Source: Uranotaenia lowii (Eukaryota > Arthropoda > Insecta > Diptera > Culicidae). From it: a stretch of DNA of 64,000 nucleotides. The notes under the pieces are model-generated. The model had not been told where the DNA came from. It ran no database searches and worked only from the letters and a program-made list of their open reading frames with translations. The position numbers and the translations under genes were made by a program. Location of the stretch: positions 222,657,094 to 222,721,093 of the forward strand of contig NC_073693.1 in assembly GCF_029784155.1 (NCBI RefSeq). The letters run 5' to 3'. Shown piece after piece: positions 24,700 through 35,403 of the stretch. Within the stretch, counting starts at the first letter, position 1; every line of letters starts with the position of its first letter.

Positions 24700-26760
24700 A
24701 TAAGATGGCGTAGCTACGGAGGAAAAAATGGTTGCTGAAAAAATAAATGTATGCAACAAACAAAAATGACGGAGAAAAGTTGCTAAAAAATAAATGTATG
24801 CAATAGACTGCCTCAAATGACCCGACTTTTGAAAAAGTTATACGCTGCAGGCTAAAATTGATCCTGGGCCTAGTACAAGATCTCATGCCAAACTTGGGCC
24901 AGATCGGACCACGGGAAGGGGTCGCTCAACGAGCTTGAAGTTTGTATGGGATTTTGAGAGATTTTGTTCGAGAGGAACATGAAAAACCAGTTTTTCGTCA
25001 ATAACTTTTGTCTCCTTCGACCGATTTCTTTCAAAAACAGGTTTTCTTAAAGCCTAAACTATGACAAACATTTCATCCGAAAATTTTATTTCAATTAAAG
25101 TTAAGATAAAAAAGTTATTAAGCTTCAAAAATTGTCTAACTTTTTTAAGGGTGATATTCATCAGTGTTCTAATGAGGCGACTAAATGTCCGACCTGAACA
25201 CTCAATGTGAAATGCATGCCGTTTCAAAAAATGACCAATTTTAACCATTGTTGTTGTGCTCGATTGCAATTTATGATGTTTTTCAAATATTTGAGATTGG
25301 ATGTAATTCACTTGATAGTTCGGAAAGAAGTAAGGTCGGGAAAATGCCTGACAATTTAAAAAAATTGCATAACCACAGGGGCTTAGGAACATGACTGGAC
25401 GATTTATGATGCCAATATTTAGAGTTGTATGGGAAATTCAAAAACTGTGAAATGTTATGCGCTGCAGGCTAAAATTGATTCTAGTCCGAGAACAAGATCT
25501 TATGCCGAATTTGGGCCAGATCGGATCACGGGAAGGGGTCGCTCAACGAGCTTGAAGTTTGTATGGGATTTCGAGACATTTTGCTCGGAAGAAACATGAA
25601 AAACCAGTTTTTCATCAATAACTTTAGTTCCCGTTGGCCGATTTCTTTCAAAAACGGGTTTTTCTTATAGGATGATATTCATCACTGTCAATGAGTCGGG
25701 GCGGTCGAACATATTGACGCCTCCTTAACAGTAATGAATACCATCGTAAAAAAGTAAGCCCATTTTTGAAGCCTAATAACTTTTTTATCTTAACTCTTAT
25801 CGAAATGCAATCTACGGATGAAATATTTATCATAATTTAGGCTTTTAGAAAATTATTTTTGAAAGAAATCGGGTGACGGGAACCAAAGTTATTGATGAAA
25901 AACTGTTTTTATTAGCCACAAATCGTCCAGTCATGTTCCTAAGCCCCTGTGGTTATGCATTTTTTTTAATTGTCAAGCATTTTTCCGCCCTTACTTCTTT
26001 TCGAACTATCAAGTGAATATCATTTAAACTCAAATATTATAAAAACATTAAAAATTGCAATCGAGCGCAACAACAATGGTTAAAATTGGTCATTATTTGA
26101 AGAAACGGCATTTCACATTGAGTGTTCTGGTCGGACTTTAGTCGCCTCATCAAAACAGTGATGAATATCACCCTTAAAAAAGTTAACCAATTTTTGAAGC
26201 TTAATAACTTTTTTATCTTAAGTTTAATTGAAATGCAACCTTGGGATGAAATATTTTTCATAGTTTAGGCTTTAAGAAAACCTGTTTTTGAAAGAAATCG
26301 GTCAAAGGAGACAAAAGTCATTGACGAAAAACTGGTTTTTCATGTTCCTCTCGAACAAAATGTCTCAAAATCCCATACAAACTTCAGGCTCGTTGAGCGA
26401 CCCCTTCCCGTGGTCCGATCTGGCCCAAATTTGGCATGAGATCTTGTACTAGGCCCAGGATCAATTTTAGCCTGCAGCGTATAACTTTTCACAAGTTTTA
26501 AATTTCCCATACAAATTTGGGGCAGTCTAGTATGCAACAAAGAAATAATATGAATGATGGAAAAGAGAAAAGTTGCTAAAAAATAAATGGATGCAACAAA
26601 GAAAGATATAGAGAAAACGAAAAAAAAGTTGCTAAAAAAAAATAATTGGATGCGACAGATGGAAAAATATGCTTAAAAAAAAAATAAATGGAAGCATAGA
26701 ATATGGCATGAAAAAATAAATTGATGCAAAAAAAATTAATTATGTACAAAAAAAAAAGGT
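24700..26760. repeat. AT-rich minisatellite, split by a palindromic element
   Basis: Imperfect tandem units built around GTTGCTAAAAAATAAATGGA-TGCAAC occur at 24700-24803 and resume at 26530-26760, on both sides of the palindromic element. The right part shows increasing divergence and A-tract growth. The element inserted in the middle of this array. Confidence 0.7.
24806..26527. mobile_element. 1.7 kb palindromic foldback element, TA duplication
   Basis: The ends are GACTGCCTCAAAT and its near-complement ATTTGGGGCAGTC, flanked by TA on each side (24804-24805 and 26528-26529). The two halves are inverted copies for about 850 bp each, with the centre near 25680. Within each half a block containing CGCTGCAGGCTAAAATTGAT and GGGAAGGGGTCGCTCAACGA recurs (24845 and 25460 forward; 26390-26480 reverse). 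It has no coding capacity. TA flanks suggest mobilisation by a Tc1/mariner-type transposase. Confidence 0.85.
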
Positions 26761-26878
26761 GACTGGAAATATTACGATTTAAAAAAAAACCAAAACTTGC
26801 AAATTAAAATTGAAATACAAGGATTTGTTAAACGACTTGATCAGAAAAAAAAACAAATGAAAGTTGGCGAATTGAGTG

Positions 26879-27308
26879 TGTTGATGTACCACACTAAGCG
26901 CGATGTTATGATGTTGAAAGACCCACGAAGCAAAGGATCGCCAAAACATTTCACAGAAGAGTGAAACAGCTGATGTTTACAGCAGTTAGATTAAGAACCA
27001 AGAACTAAGAAAAACGGCATCCAAAAATCACCATTTTATAAAATATTGTATCACTTTGTTAAGAATTGCCGGTAGAATAAGTCGTATCGACCCAACCAAG
27101 TCTCACTTTAAAATTAGAGAATATATGTTAAATGTAGTATTCGAGTAATAAAAGTTGTTTGATGTAGAATGTGTTTGAACCAAATAAAGTTGTACCTTTT
27201 TGTTAAATAAAACTGTTGTGCTTATGTGAAATTTTCGGAGTTATTACTTACCGCGGCAGAAGAAATTGCTATCACAATCAAGGATCACCCAGGCTACTCC
27301 CCACGGAA
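26879..27308 (+). repeat. 5' LTR of the deleted BEL/Pao element
   Basis: It begins TGTTGATG and aligns with the 3' copy through ACCCACGAAGC, AACAGCTGAT, an ATATATGTTTAATGTAGT-like segment, GTTATTACTTACCG and a terminal CCCCACGGA. Several AATAAA-like words lie in its right half. The exact right border is uncertain by a few bases. Confidence 0.68.
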
Positions 27309-27739
27309 TCACCCAAGGTACCCACGGTCTAAAGGAAGGAATCCACCCACATACAGTCCACTCAGGTTCAAGCAAGGGCTTGGACCGCACCCCAACATTT
27401 TGGTCCAATCGAACCGGATCACCAGCTGCCGTTTCCTGGAAGTAAGCAATTTCTTCTGTATCGCCATTGCACATCGCCAAGACAACACAAAACCGGTCAT
27501 CAATCAACCACTGTTGGTTCACAATCATCATCATCTTCGCGCACTAATGCTAGCAACTCACGGGTGAGTTGGCTATTCCACGAGCTCACCAAATACCGGA
27601 CCCCACCAACACTTCAAGCTATCGCCCCGTTTCCTAAGAACGCTGCGTTTAGCAGAATTTGTTTGGCCACATTCAGAAGACGTTTTGGAAAAGGCTTTGG
27701 AGTTTCACACCGACATCAACTGGACTGCATCTTTAGCGG

Positions 27740-27878
27740 ATTTAACTGTTTGTCCAGGGTCGTTACTTTGAAGACTGCAACAGGACTATCCACGCGTCCA
27801 GTCGAAAAGCTTTGTGTTTTACCAGCGTCGTCTCAACCAGATTACAAGCTGCCTAGTTTCTCGGAGGAAGATCAGTAG
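27740..27878 (+). pseudogene. BEL/Pao pol C-terminal relic
   Basis: The frame ending at 27878 contains SRVVTLKTATGLSTRPVEKL and CVLPASSQ, matching the end of the BEL-specific C-terminal domain seen in the other BEL remnant (VVTLKTEKGFLKRPVEKIGL). Only this last ~45-residue part survives; upstream internal sequence has no recognisable pol. Confidence 0.75.
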
Positions 27879-27951
27879 CACCCACCCGTTGTGTTCGCGA
27901 GGTTTCTTTCTTTCATTTCAGAAATACGAGCGATTTCAGGATGGGCCGGGA

Positions 27952-28398
27952 TGTTGGTAGACTAGCTATGGACCCTAGACACGATGCTGCGAAGGTCAAT
28001 GGTCGAAAACCCACGAAGCAGAAGGTCTTGAGGAAGCGTTTAATGATGAGTGCAACAGCTGATCTTCAAACCTTAGTTCGAGAAGAGAAACATAAAAATG
28101 AAGAAAAACCCGCTTGAAGGTTCACCATTTTTAATTAATATTATATCGAGTAGTCTTAAGAGCGATTTGGCACAGGTCATATGAGACCCCGTTGAAACTT
28201 GAATAATTTGCCTAAATATATGTTTAATGTAGTTTCGTAGTCAATAAATTCGTTTCAAAGTAGTGTGTTTTTTAAGCCAAAATAAATGTGTAGTTTTTGT
28301 AAATAAATTGTGTGCCTTACTTCAACGAGGAGTTTTTACTTACCGTCACCGGAGAGATTGCTATCATCACAAGGGACAACCCAACACCCCCCACGGAA
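27952..28398 (+). repeat. 3' LTR of the deleted BEL/Pao element
   Basis: It begins TGTTGGTAGAC and ends near CCCCCCACGGA. It is strongly diverged from the 5' LTR, so the insertion is old. Confidence 0.68.
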
Positions 28399-28439
28399 GA
28401 TAATAAAATTATTTTGTTTCAAGATCGGCATTATTTGTG

Positions 28440-30112
28440 GAAGAAAAAATACGTAAAATGTTCAGGATTCATTTTCTTCAATTAGGTTTTTATGGTGGTT
28501 AACTTGTCTTTAAAAAAAAAGGATTTATTTTCAAAAATCATGTTTGAATTTAAGATTGAAAGCTCGTATGCAAATCATAGAGTATGCTTCTGGTTCTAGA
28601 TTTCAATTCAACTACGCAATTGAAGATTGGAATCTAATTTTAGGTTCAATTTTACTGTATAAAATTTCGATAAATATTGAAAATTTTGCTCAATCTTGAT
28701 TGTTAAAAAAAATTTAACAGTCCAATGAAGAAAAAATCAGATTTAGTATGAAATGAATATCAAGATTTAAGTTTGGGATAAAGTTTCTAGAATCGAAAAA
28801 AAATCCAAAACTCGGAAAAATAATTCAAAATGTACGTTCAACCTTCAGGTTTGATATTCATATTTGGAGTACCAAGGTTTGAATCAAGAAAATGTGACTG
28901 AAAAATAAAATTCAAATTCAAATTCGAAAGTAAGAATGAAGTTGAAGATTCAAAGACTCATAATCTTCATTTTCGACAAAGATTTTGATTCAAGATTCAG
29001 TTTGGAAAAATATTGAGGTTTGAAAATTAGATTATTATATCCTTTTATGAAAATTGATATTCAAGAACTTGATTTATAACTTGGATTAAACTGAGAAAAG
29101 AGTTCAAACAAAAGTTGGCGATTCGAGTGGTAGATATTAAGTTACTGAGGCAATTAAGATTGAGGTACACTATTAAAAAAATGGAAGAAAAATCCCTGTA
29201 AATCTATAGCACATCCAGATAGATGAAGATTTACAATTCAAATACCTAGATAAATGATCAGATGTTGGATTCAGAAGATTTAGGTTTAAGATAGTCAAAA
29301 TTTGCGTTTGAAATTAAGTTTCAAGAATCGGATTAAGAGAAAAAAACCGAAATTTGGACATGTTCGAAATTTACGTTCAACATTCAGGTTTGAGATTAAA
29401 ACTTCGAGACCCAAGTTTTGAATCAAAATTAATGAGAGGATTGAAAAAAGGGGTTCAAATTCAAAGTCAAAATGAAGTTTGAGATTCGAGGCTCGAGATT
29501 CAGATTTTTCATTAACATAATAAATTTTGATTCTAGATTTAAATCCTGATTGAGAATTATTGAAAATTGAAAACTAGATTTTTAATTAACCGGCACGTAT
29601 GGTGACATTAAGATTCGATTTGCAAAATTCAGATTCCACTTCAGTTTTTAAATCAACTTAATAGGAAATGTGATAAAGTTTTTTTTGAAATACAGATTTG
29701 ACATAAAACGTTTGAGTATGTTTTATATTCAGATAAAGATAAAAGCACAGATAATAAAAGATTCCGAAGATTAATTCAAGATTAATGACACAAAATTTTA
29801 AAAAAAAATGAATAAAATCTGATTTTATGGGTATTTAAAAACGATTTAAAAATAATTAAAAAAAAATTACTGAAAAAAAAACTAAAATAAATATGGTTGA
29901 AAATCAGGATACAGAAGAATTGCGTCAAACATCACGTTGGATCTCGAGTATAAATATAGATTTAAAAAAATAAAGTATTAACATTTGATGGTTTAAAATA
30001 AAGTGAGATTGAGAGTTTGGAAATGATGATTAAGGTTATCAGACTCAACACTAAGGTTCACATTAATAGTTTAAGAAGCGAATTTCGGATTAAAATTTCA
30101 AGCTCCAACATA
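28440..30112. repeat. Degenerate AT-rich simple sequence (GATTCAA-like)
   Basis: About 1.7 kb dominated by variants of AGATTCAAG, TTCAAATTC and AAGATTTAGGTTT, without a fixed period, running up to the assembly gap. It contains AAAAGTTGGCGATTCGAGTG at 29110, which nearly repeats the left flank of the BEL/Pao insertion at 26858. No coding content. Confidence 0.6.
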
Positions 30113-30612
30113 NNNNNNNNNNNNNNNNNNNNNNNNNNNNNNNNNNNNNNNNNNNNNNNNNNNNNNNNNNNNNNNNNNNNNNNNNNNNNNNNNNNNNNNN
30201 NNNNNNNNNNNNNNNNNNNNNNNNNNNNNNNNNNNNNNNNNNNNNNNNNNNNNNNNNNNNNNNNNNNNNNNNNNNNNNNNNNNNNNNNNNNNNNNNNNNN
30301 NNNNNNNNNNNNNNNNNNNNNNNNNNNNNNNNNNNNNNNNNNNNNNNNNNNNNNNNNNNNNNNNNNNNNNNNNNNNNNNNNNNNNNNNNNNNNNNNNNNN
30401 NNNNNNNNNNNNNNNNNNNNNNNNNNNNNNNNNNNNNNNNNNNNNNNNNNNNNNNNNNNNNNNNNNNNNNNNNNNNNNNNNNNNNNNNNNNNNNNNNNNN
30501 NNNNNNNNNNNNNNNNNNNNNNNNNNNNNNNNNNNNNNNNNNNNNNNNNNNNNNNNNNNNNNNNNNNNNNNNNNNNNNNNNNNNNNNNNNNNNNNNNNNN
30601 NNNNNNNNNNNN
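30113..30612. other. Assembly gap, 500 N
   Basis: Exactly 500 N, a standard placeholder length, so the real missing length is unknown. It follows simple-sequence DNA that probably blocked assembly. Confidence 0.99.
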
Positions 30613-31141
30613 GACGAGATTAAAATGGAATGAAAAATTACAGAAAGCGGAGTTGTTAGTTGTTAAAAATCCATCAAAATATTTTACCTAGCATGTTTTT
30701 AGCTTAATTTATTAATAAATTTGTAAACACAACGATGATCTCTTTTTACGAGAAGGGTTGGAGTTTAAAAGAGTTGGTTTTATCTAAGGGATTTTGGCTA
30801 CCAAATCTTCCTTGGCATGCAATCTTAACTGTTGCCACTGAGGGGATGTACACTGAGGAGATGTACACGGTGCGAGTTTTCAGGTCCATCCGGGCCCGGA
30901 TTAATTACAAAAAAAGTAGATTGAGATTGAAATTTTTAAAAAATCTTTAGGGAAAAATAAATTTATTAGTTTTCATGATTTTGTATACAATTTATAAACT
31001 TTTAATAGTTCGAAATTGTGAACACTTTGGAAAAGTCGATACCCTGCTTTTTATTTAGTGGCCGTAACTTTTTTAACACGTATCTCAAAACTTTTTTGAA
31101 TTTGGTGTAAAATAAAACAAAAATTTAGAAGAAACTGTAAA
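30613..31141. other. Intergenic, nothing recognised
   Basis: AT-rich DNA after the gap. A short duplication, GATGTACACTGAGGAGATGTACACGG, lies at 30846-30871. No gene. Confidence 0.45.
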
Positions 31142-31324
31142 TAGCTTCTCGAACACAAACGCCGATAGCAGATTTTGAATCGGCTCGAGGAACCGGACCG
31201 GCTTCAGCGACAGCAACGGATCCAGCAGGAATGTGTTCGGATCGGCGAGGGCCATCACGATACACTTCATGGCATCCTCCCGGGCGTAGCTGGTATTTTC
31301 GTCCGTGTACGTTCCGAGCAGCTC
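31142..31324 (-). pseudogene. eIF3 subunit M fragment (pseudogene)
   Basis: On the minus strand about 60 codons match the PCI-adjacent part of translation initiation factor 3 subunit [48 protein letters not shown], then [14 protein letters not shown]. The parental protein has two or three more residues between FLE and the following helix, so a small in-frame deletion is present. Upstream a stop-like TGA lies directly before ELL in the neighbouring frame, and downstream the similarity ends abruptly. eIF3m is part of the eIF3 complex that loads the 40S subunit. This copy is an isolated middle piece without start, end or introns, most simply a fragment of a duplicated or retrotransposed gene. 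Confidence 0.85.
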
Positions 31325-31789
31325 ACTGTTTGATCGACACCACCGACTTTAGGACTGATTTTCGCCCCAAGCTGGCCGAAACACCTAAACCTAAAACCTA
31401 AAATAGGTAGACAGAAGTTAGAAATGGTGAGGTTAAGAGAAGCAACTTATTTTTCCTACCTGAAATAGCTGCTAAGGTTGTCGCAGATACTCGGAAGCCG
31501 TTTTGCACACCGGTTTGTGAGACAGCAGTCGCCCTGCATGCTGTTCAAGTTTTTGTTGCTCCAGTTTGATGCTGTGTCTGAAATTTCCACTTTTGTAGCC
31601 AAATTCGCCCTTTTTTTTCTTATTGACCAGCTTGCTAACACCGTACAATCCGATAATTGTCCAGGACGGGGCACAATTTTCACTCGTTTATTTTAAATTC
31701 AATTTTCAAAACCCGACTCGTAAACACCGGCACAACACAATCAGAGCAAATTTCGCCATTTTTCTAGATGGGTTCATCCAGTCACTCAG
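31325..31789. other. Intergenic with minus-strand coding-like segment
   Basis: On the minus strand, 31660-31480 can be read as KLVNKKKKGEFGYKSGNFRH and SIKLEQQKLEQHAGRLLSHK, which looks protein-like but belongs to no family I recognise. It is not eIF3m sequence. The rest has no structure. Confidence 0.35.
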
Positions 31790-31935
31790 CTCGGAATGAG
31801 TATCTGTCACTTGCTCTCACCTTGCTGTCACCTCACTTAAACCGACTGTCGGAATAAGGTGACAAGAGTCGAGTGACGGTGGGGTGACTCGCCAACTGTC
31901 ACGTCACTCGCGGCGCAGAATAAGGGCCAATATTT
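31790..31935. mobile_element. Small MITE ending CAGAATAAGGGCC
   Basis: The right end GGCGCAGAATAAGGGCC is repeated in inverse at 61668-61690 (GGCCCTTATTCTGCGCC), followed in both by a GTGACGTGA-rich segment, so this is a shared element end. The left border is not resolved. It lies about 150 bp downstream of the NOL12 3' end. Confidence 0.5.
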
Positions 31936-32081
31936 CATTATCATGGAAATACATGGAATCATGCATGATTCCGAACCAATCCTAAATTTAATAACAGAAA
32001 ATACAGATACTTAAACATGATAAAATACATAAAGGGAATATGTGACATAATTAATGAAAAGTAAAACATTTTTTAATATTT

Positions 32082-32087
32082 TTTATT
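32082..32087 (-). promoter_or_regulatory. Poly(A) signal overlapping the NOL12 stop
   Basis: The stop codon and polyadenylation hexamer share a base on the minus strand (TGAATAAA): the TGA occupies 32089-32087 and AATAAA 32087-32082. If used, the 3' UTR would be only about 10-30 nt. Confidence 0.55.
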
Positions 32088-32950
32088 CAATCAGCCTGTT
32101 TCCTGCCCTTGCGATGCTTATCGCCCGGTAGTTTGCCCTTCCGTTTCAGATGTTTCTCTTTGAAGTGACGCACTCGGCGGGACTTCTTCATCTGCTTCTG
32201 CTGCTGAACGCGAACCGACTGCTGAAATGCTTTACTCTTCAGCATGGATTTGTTAGCATAACGTTTCAACTTTTTGTTCAAATCTTTCTTCGATCTAATT
32301 CCATCGAAATTCAGAACAGGACCTTTCTTGATTTCGGTTCTTTCCCTATTGGGTCCATCACCAGCATCCTCTTCTGCGTCCTCATCGGATTTACTCGTTT
32401 TAGTTTTCTTCTTTGGGGCTTTCTCCTCCATTTCCATACCGGGAATAGTATCAATATCGTTATCCTCTTCGCCATCGGAACTTTTCTGGTCACTATTTTT
32501 ATCCTCCTCGTTTTCCCCTCTGACAATCGCTCGATTTTCTCCGATCCAGTTGTTCTGCTTGGCCAAATCTGTTGTGACCAACTCCACGACCTTAACCGTT
32601 ACGTTTTCCGTGTCATACTCTTGCTCGTCATCCTCTTCGGCAGCAAGTTCCGGGATCGGTTTAAACGAGTGGTACAGCTTTTTCATTCCATTTTTTGCCT
32701 CGGTGCGTATTCTACGAGTTTCTTCCTTAACTTTCCGCTCAATGTCATTCTGGGCCAACTTTTTGCGATGCAATTTCCGTTTGTGAAATCCTGTGAGGAA
32801 ATCTCTGCAAATAAAGGTGTTGTTTCGATTCACTATCATCGATGCATAAAATTGGTTGGATTATTACTTGCGCTTTTCAGGATCGAAAACTATTTCGGTT
32901 TTCTGTTTCGATACGCCCGGTTTGTTTCCTCCCTCGGATTTTCGCTTCAT
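32087..32950 (-). CDS. NOL12: Nucleolar protein 12 homolog (RRP17 family)
   Basis: Two exons, 32950-32868 and 32804-32087, are joined across a 63-bp GT-AG intron (GTAATAATCC...TTTGCAG) to give 266 residues. The join restores the family signature at the N-terminus: FDPEKRKDFLTGFHKRKLHR, the conserved core of Nop25/NOL12/RRP17, followed by a Lys/Arg-rich helix (KKLAQNDIERKVKEETRRIR). The middle (residues ~75-175) is acidic and Ser-rich, and the C-terminus is very basic (KKSRRVRHFKEKHLKRKGKL, then PGDKHRKGRKQAD), with likely nucleolar-targeting signals. Family members act in the nucleolus in pre-rRNA processing (5'-3' exonuclease-linked ITS processing in yeast Rrp17) and nucleolar integrity in flies (viriato). 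The start is the first Met of the open exon. It is complete with no disruption, and is a single gene between TE-rich flanks. Confidence 0.93.
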
Positions 32951-33657
32951 TGTTAATATGTTCAACTATATAGTAAAATATAAAACTATACAGTAAGTGC
33001 GTATCCAGAACCAAAGTTAAAAAAAAAATTACTTTAGATTAGAGCGGATGAAATAACAACACAAATTTAAGGAACAGTTTTTTCCAGACTTATAATATTA
33101 CTTCCAAACTAGTTATTAAGTTCGATATTCAGTAGTTTTTATAAAAAAAAGCAACTGTTGCGCTCTGCCACGAATAATATAGCAATCTTTGATGAACACG
33201 TGCGATTGTATGTATACAAAAACATTCCCATAATAGGGTGACCCATAAAATACTCCACCAATGCTTCGAATTGGGATATTCCTAAAACATGCAGAAAAAA
33301 ATTATTTCTATGAGAACTATCAAAGGAAGTTTTGAAAACCTAATAGTCCGCTGCTAGTGTTCATGATTGTAGTGGTTGTTTCATCAACACTTTTCAGTTT
33401 TGGGTCACATGTACCGAGAGTTTTTGGGGTTAAATGTCCTGGCCTCGCCAGATCTACGGATTTTCCGTAGTTCTACGGATTTTAAGCATTTTTACGGAGC
33501 TACGATCGATGCTCGAAATCTACGGGTTTTCAGTATTTCCTACGGATTTTCTACGGATTATCGAATAAATTCAAGGGAATCTGCGGATAAATGAAAATTC
33601 TACCTAACGATCAAAAAAAAAAGGTCATCTAGTTTTATAATATATATATATATATAT
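32951..33657. other. NOL12 upstream region with TCTACGGATTTTC repeats
   Basis: The NOL12 promoter must lie here, but no TATA or initiator stands out. From about 33450 to 33580, several variants of TCTACGGATTTTC occur, probably part of an old transposon that continues past the hairpin (TCTACGGACTTAAG at 33725). A (TA)n tract ends at 33658. Confidence 0.45.
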
Positions 33658-33726
33658 ATTTGACGAAAGTTGAAAAATGTACTGAAATATATTATATTTC
33701 AGTACATTTTTCAACTTTCGTCAAAT
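33658..33726. repeat. Perfect 34-bp-arm palindrome next to (TA)n
   Basis: The two arms begin ATTTGACGAAAGTTGAAAAA and ATTTGACGAAAGTTGAAAAA when the right one is read on the opposite strand, and match over all 34 bp with a single central base. It would make a long hairpin if transcribed. It is directly preceded by about ten TA repeats. Confidence 0.9.
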
Positions 33727-33780
33727 CTACGGACTTAAGCGGTTTTCAATCTGGCAACGCCCCGTCTTCTGTATACGCTC

Positions 33781-34537
33781 AGCACACGCTCTTTTTTTTT
33801 AACTCAAAATTAAGTACGACCGAGGTTCAAAACATAGTTCGATTCTATGAACTTAAAGTTAAGTACCCTTTTTTCCTCCTTGCGATGGATCAAAACGGAG
33901 TTCGAACTGCGAACTCAAAATTGATCCCTTTTTTTCCTTCGGCGAGGGATCAAAGCTGAGTTCGACCTTATGAACTAAAAATTGAACTCTCTTTGTTGGA
34001 CTGAAAACACTTAGCGAGTTCAGTCCGAACCGGAACAGCAACCAAAGAACACGTCGCAAAATTATGTCGTTCCGGAACAATTACCGGAAAACTATGAAGG
34101 AACTTCATAATGAAATGCATGTTCACCGTGTCAGCGTAAAATTCTGTCCGTCATTGTCATCATATGGTGAGCGGCTTGGAATGTCCGGAAACTTCCGGAT
34201 GTTGTTTACTTCCCGTGGGAAGTAACATCCGGAAGTTTTCTATGACCGGGAATGTCAAAACTTTCCACCGCTCTGTAATTGCAATGCAATGTACCGGAAC
34301 AGCACCATCCGGGTACAACAAATTTTAATCATCCTTTAATTCCCTGAAAATCAGCTACCCTCGAAAAAAAAGGATAAATCCGAGTTCGGCTGCCGAACTT
34401 AGTATTGAGTATGCCTATCAGAACTTAGTTTTGCTGTTGCTCAGTCGAACTCAAAGTTGAGGGAAGCCATCGAAGTGCTGTTTTGAAACAAAAATACTTA
34501 ATTTTGAGTTTAAAAAAAAGAGCGTGCAAGTGTGCTT
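33781..34537. mobile_element. MITE with AGCACACGCTC-like termini
   Basis: Inverted ends: CACACGCTCTTTTTTTTAAC followed by TCAAAATTAAGTA on the left, and the complement with a small insertion on the right (TACTTAATTTTGAGTTTAAA then AGCGTGCAAGTGTG). The interior has repeated TCGAACT / GAGTTCG words and a nested hairpin at about 34176-34240 built from AACTTCCGGATGTT and its complement. No coding content. Confidence 0.75.
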
Positions 34538-35403
34538 TAAGAAATGTCAAAAATAACTCTATTGTCTATATATATATATTTGCAAATGATTTGCCGTGAT
34601 TTGACAGTTGATGCAGTTCTTTTGCCAGGGAGATGGCATCCCTATCGATCCTTTGTCATTTAATTTGACAACCATCAAAATTACGGGCCCACGATTTTAT
34701 GGGCCCATAACAAACCTGACATTTTGCTGTCAATTACCCGAACTAAATGTCAAATGCTAGAGAAGTATGGTTGATAGCACACTAACACATCAATCATTCT
34801 GATTCCTCATTGGTTGAAATTTTGACTTTTGAGAGGAAAACACCATAAACGTCTCTCCCGATGGATAGAAAAAAAGAAAAAGATTCTTGTTCGAAAGAAG
34901 AACTAGATTGCCACCTCCCTGCTATATGCTGTCTAAAGAGACTATATACTATAGGCTCGTTAATGCTGTCCTTAAAATTATTCCACAAAACTAAAAAGAC
35001 AAAGATTTAAATTTGTTTCGACAGTTTTATGTTTCGTAATCTAAGGATGCTTCAAAATGTCATCATGCTACACGCTGGATAAAATATACTCTACCATAAG
35101 TTAATTTTATACCGTATTCGTCAGGGTGAGCTTTACCCGCCTTGGTATTCGTTTTAGCTAAAGAGCAGGGGTTGAAAATCGAGTCGCTAGCTAGATGCCC
35201 GAAACGATCAAAACGCAAACCATTCCGAATCATGCTTGAGCTGAATCATTCCATTTTGTAACATTATGGAATGGAATGGATTGCCAAACAAATTATCCCT
35301 AGCCATCGCGTGGACGAATGAAATTATTTCGACTTACTAGATATCAACCAAGTTCAATGCGGAGGCCAGTGAAAATGAAAGGCATCTGTAGAAAATGCTG
35401 ATG

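Larger units (their letters stand above)
26879..28398 (+). mobile_element. Internally deleted BEL/Pao LTR retrotransposon
   Basis: Two diverged direct repeats of about 430-450 bp enclose only ~640 bp of internal sequence. The internal part ends with a BEL/Pao C-terminal pol relic, so this is a deletion derivative that lost gag and nearly all of pol. No clear 5-bp target duplication is visible (left flank GAGTG, right AGATA). Confidence 0.72.

Noticed and set aside
30017..30691. A 224-codon frame across the gap
   Set aside because: Almost entirely N; no evidence.
32150..32956. A 268-codon plus-strand frame opposite NOL12
   Set aside because: It is the antisense shadow of the NOL12 coding exon; its hydrophobic composition comes from complementing Lys/Glu codons.
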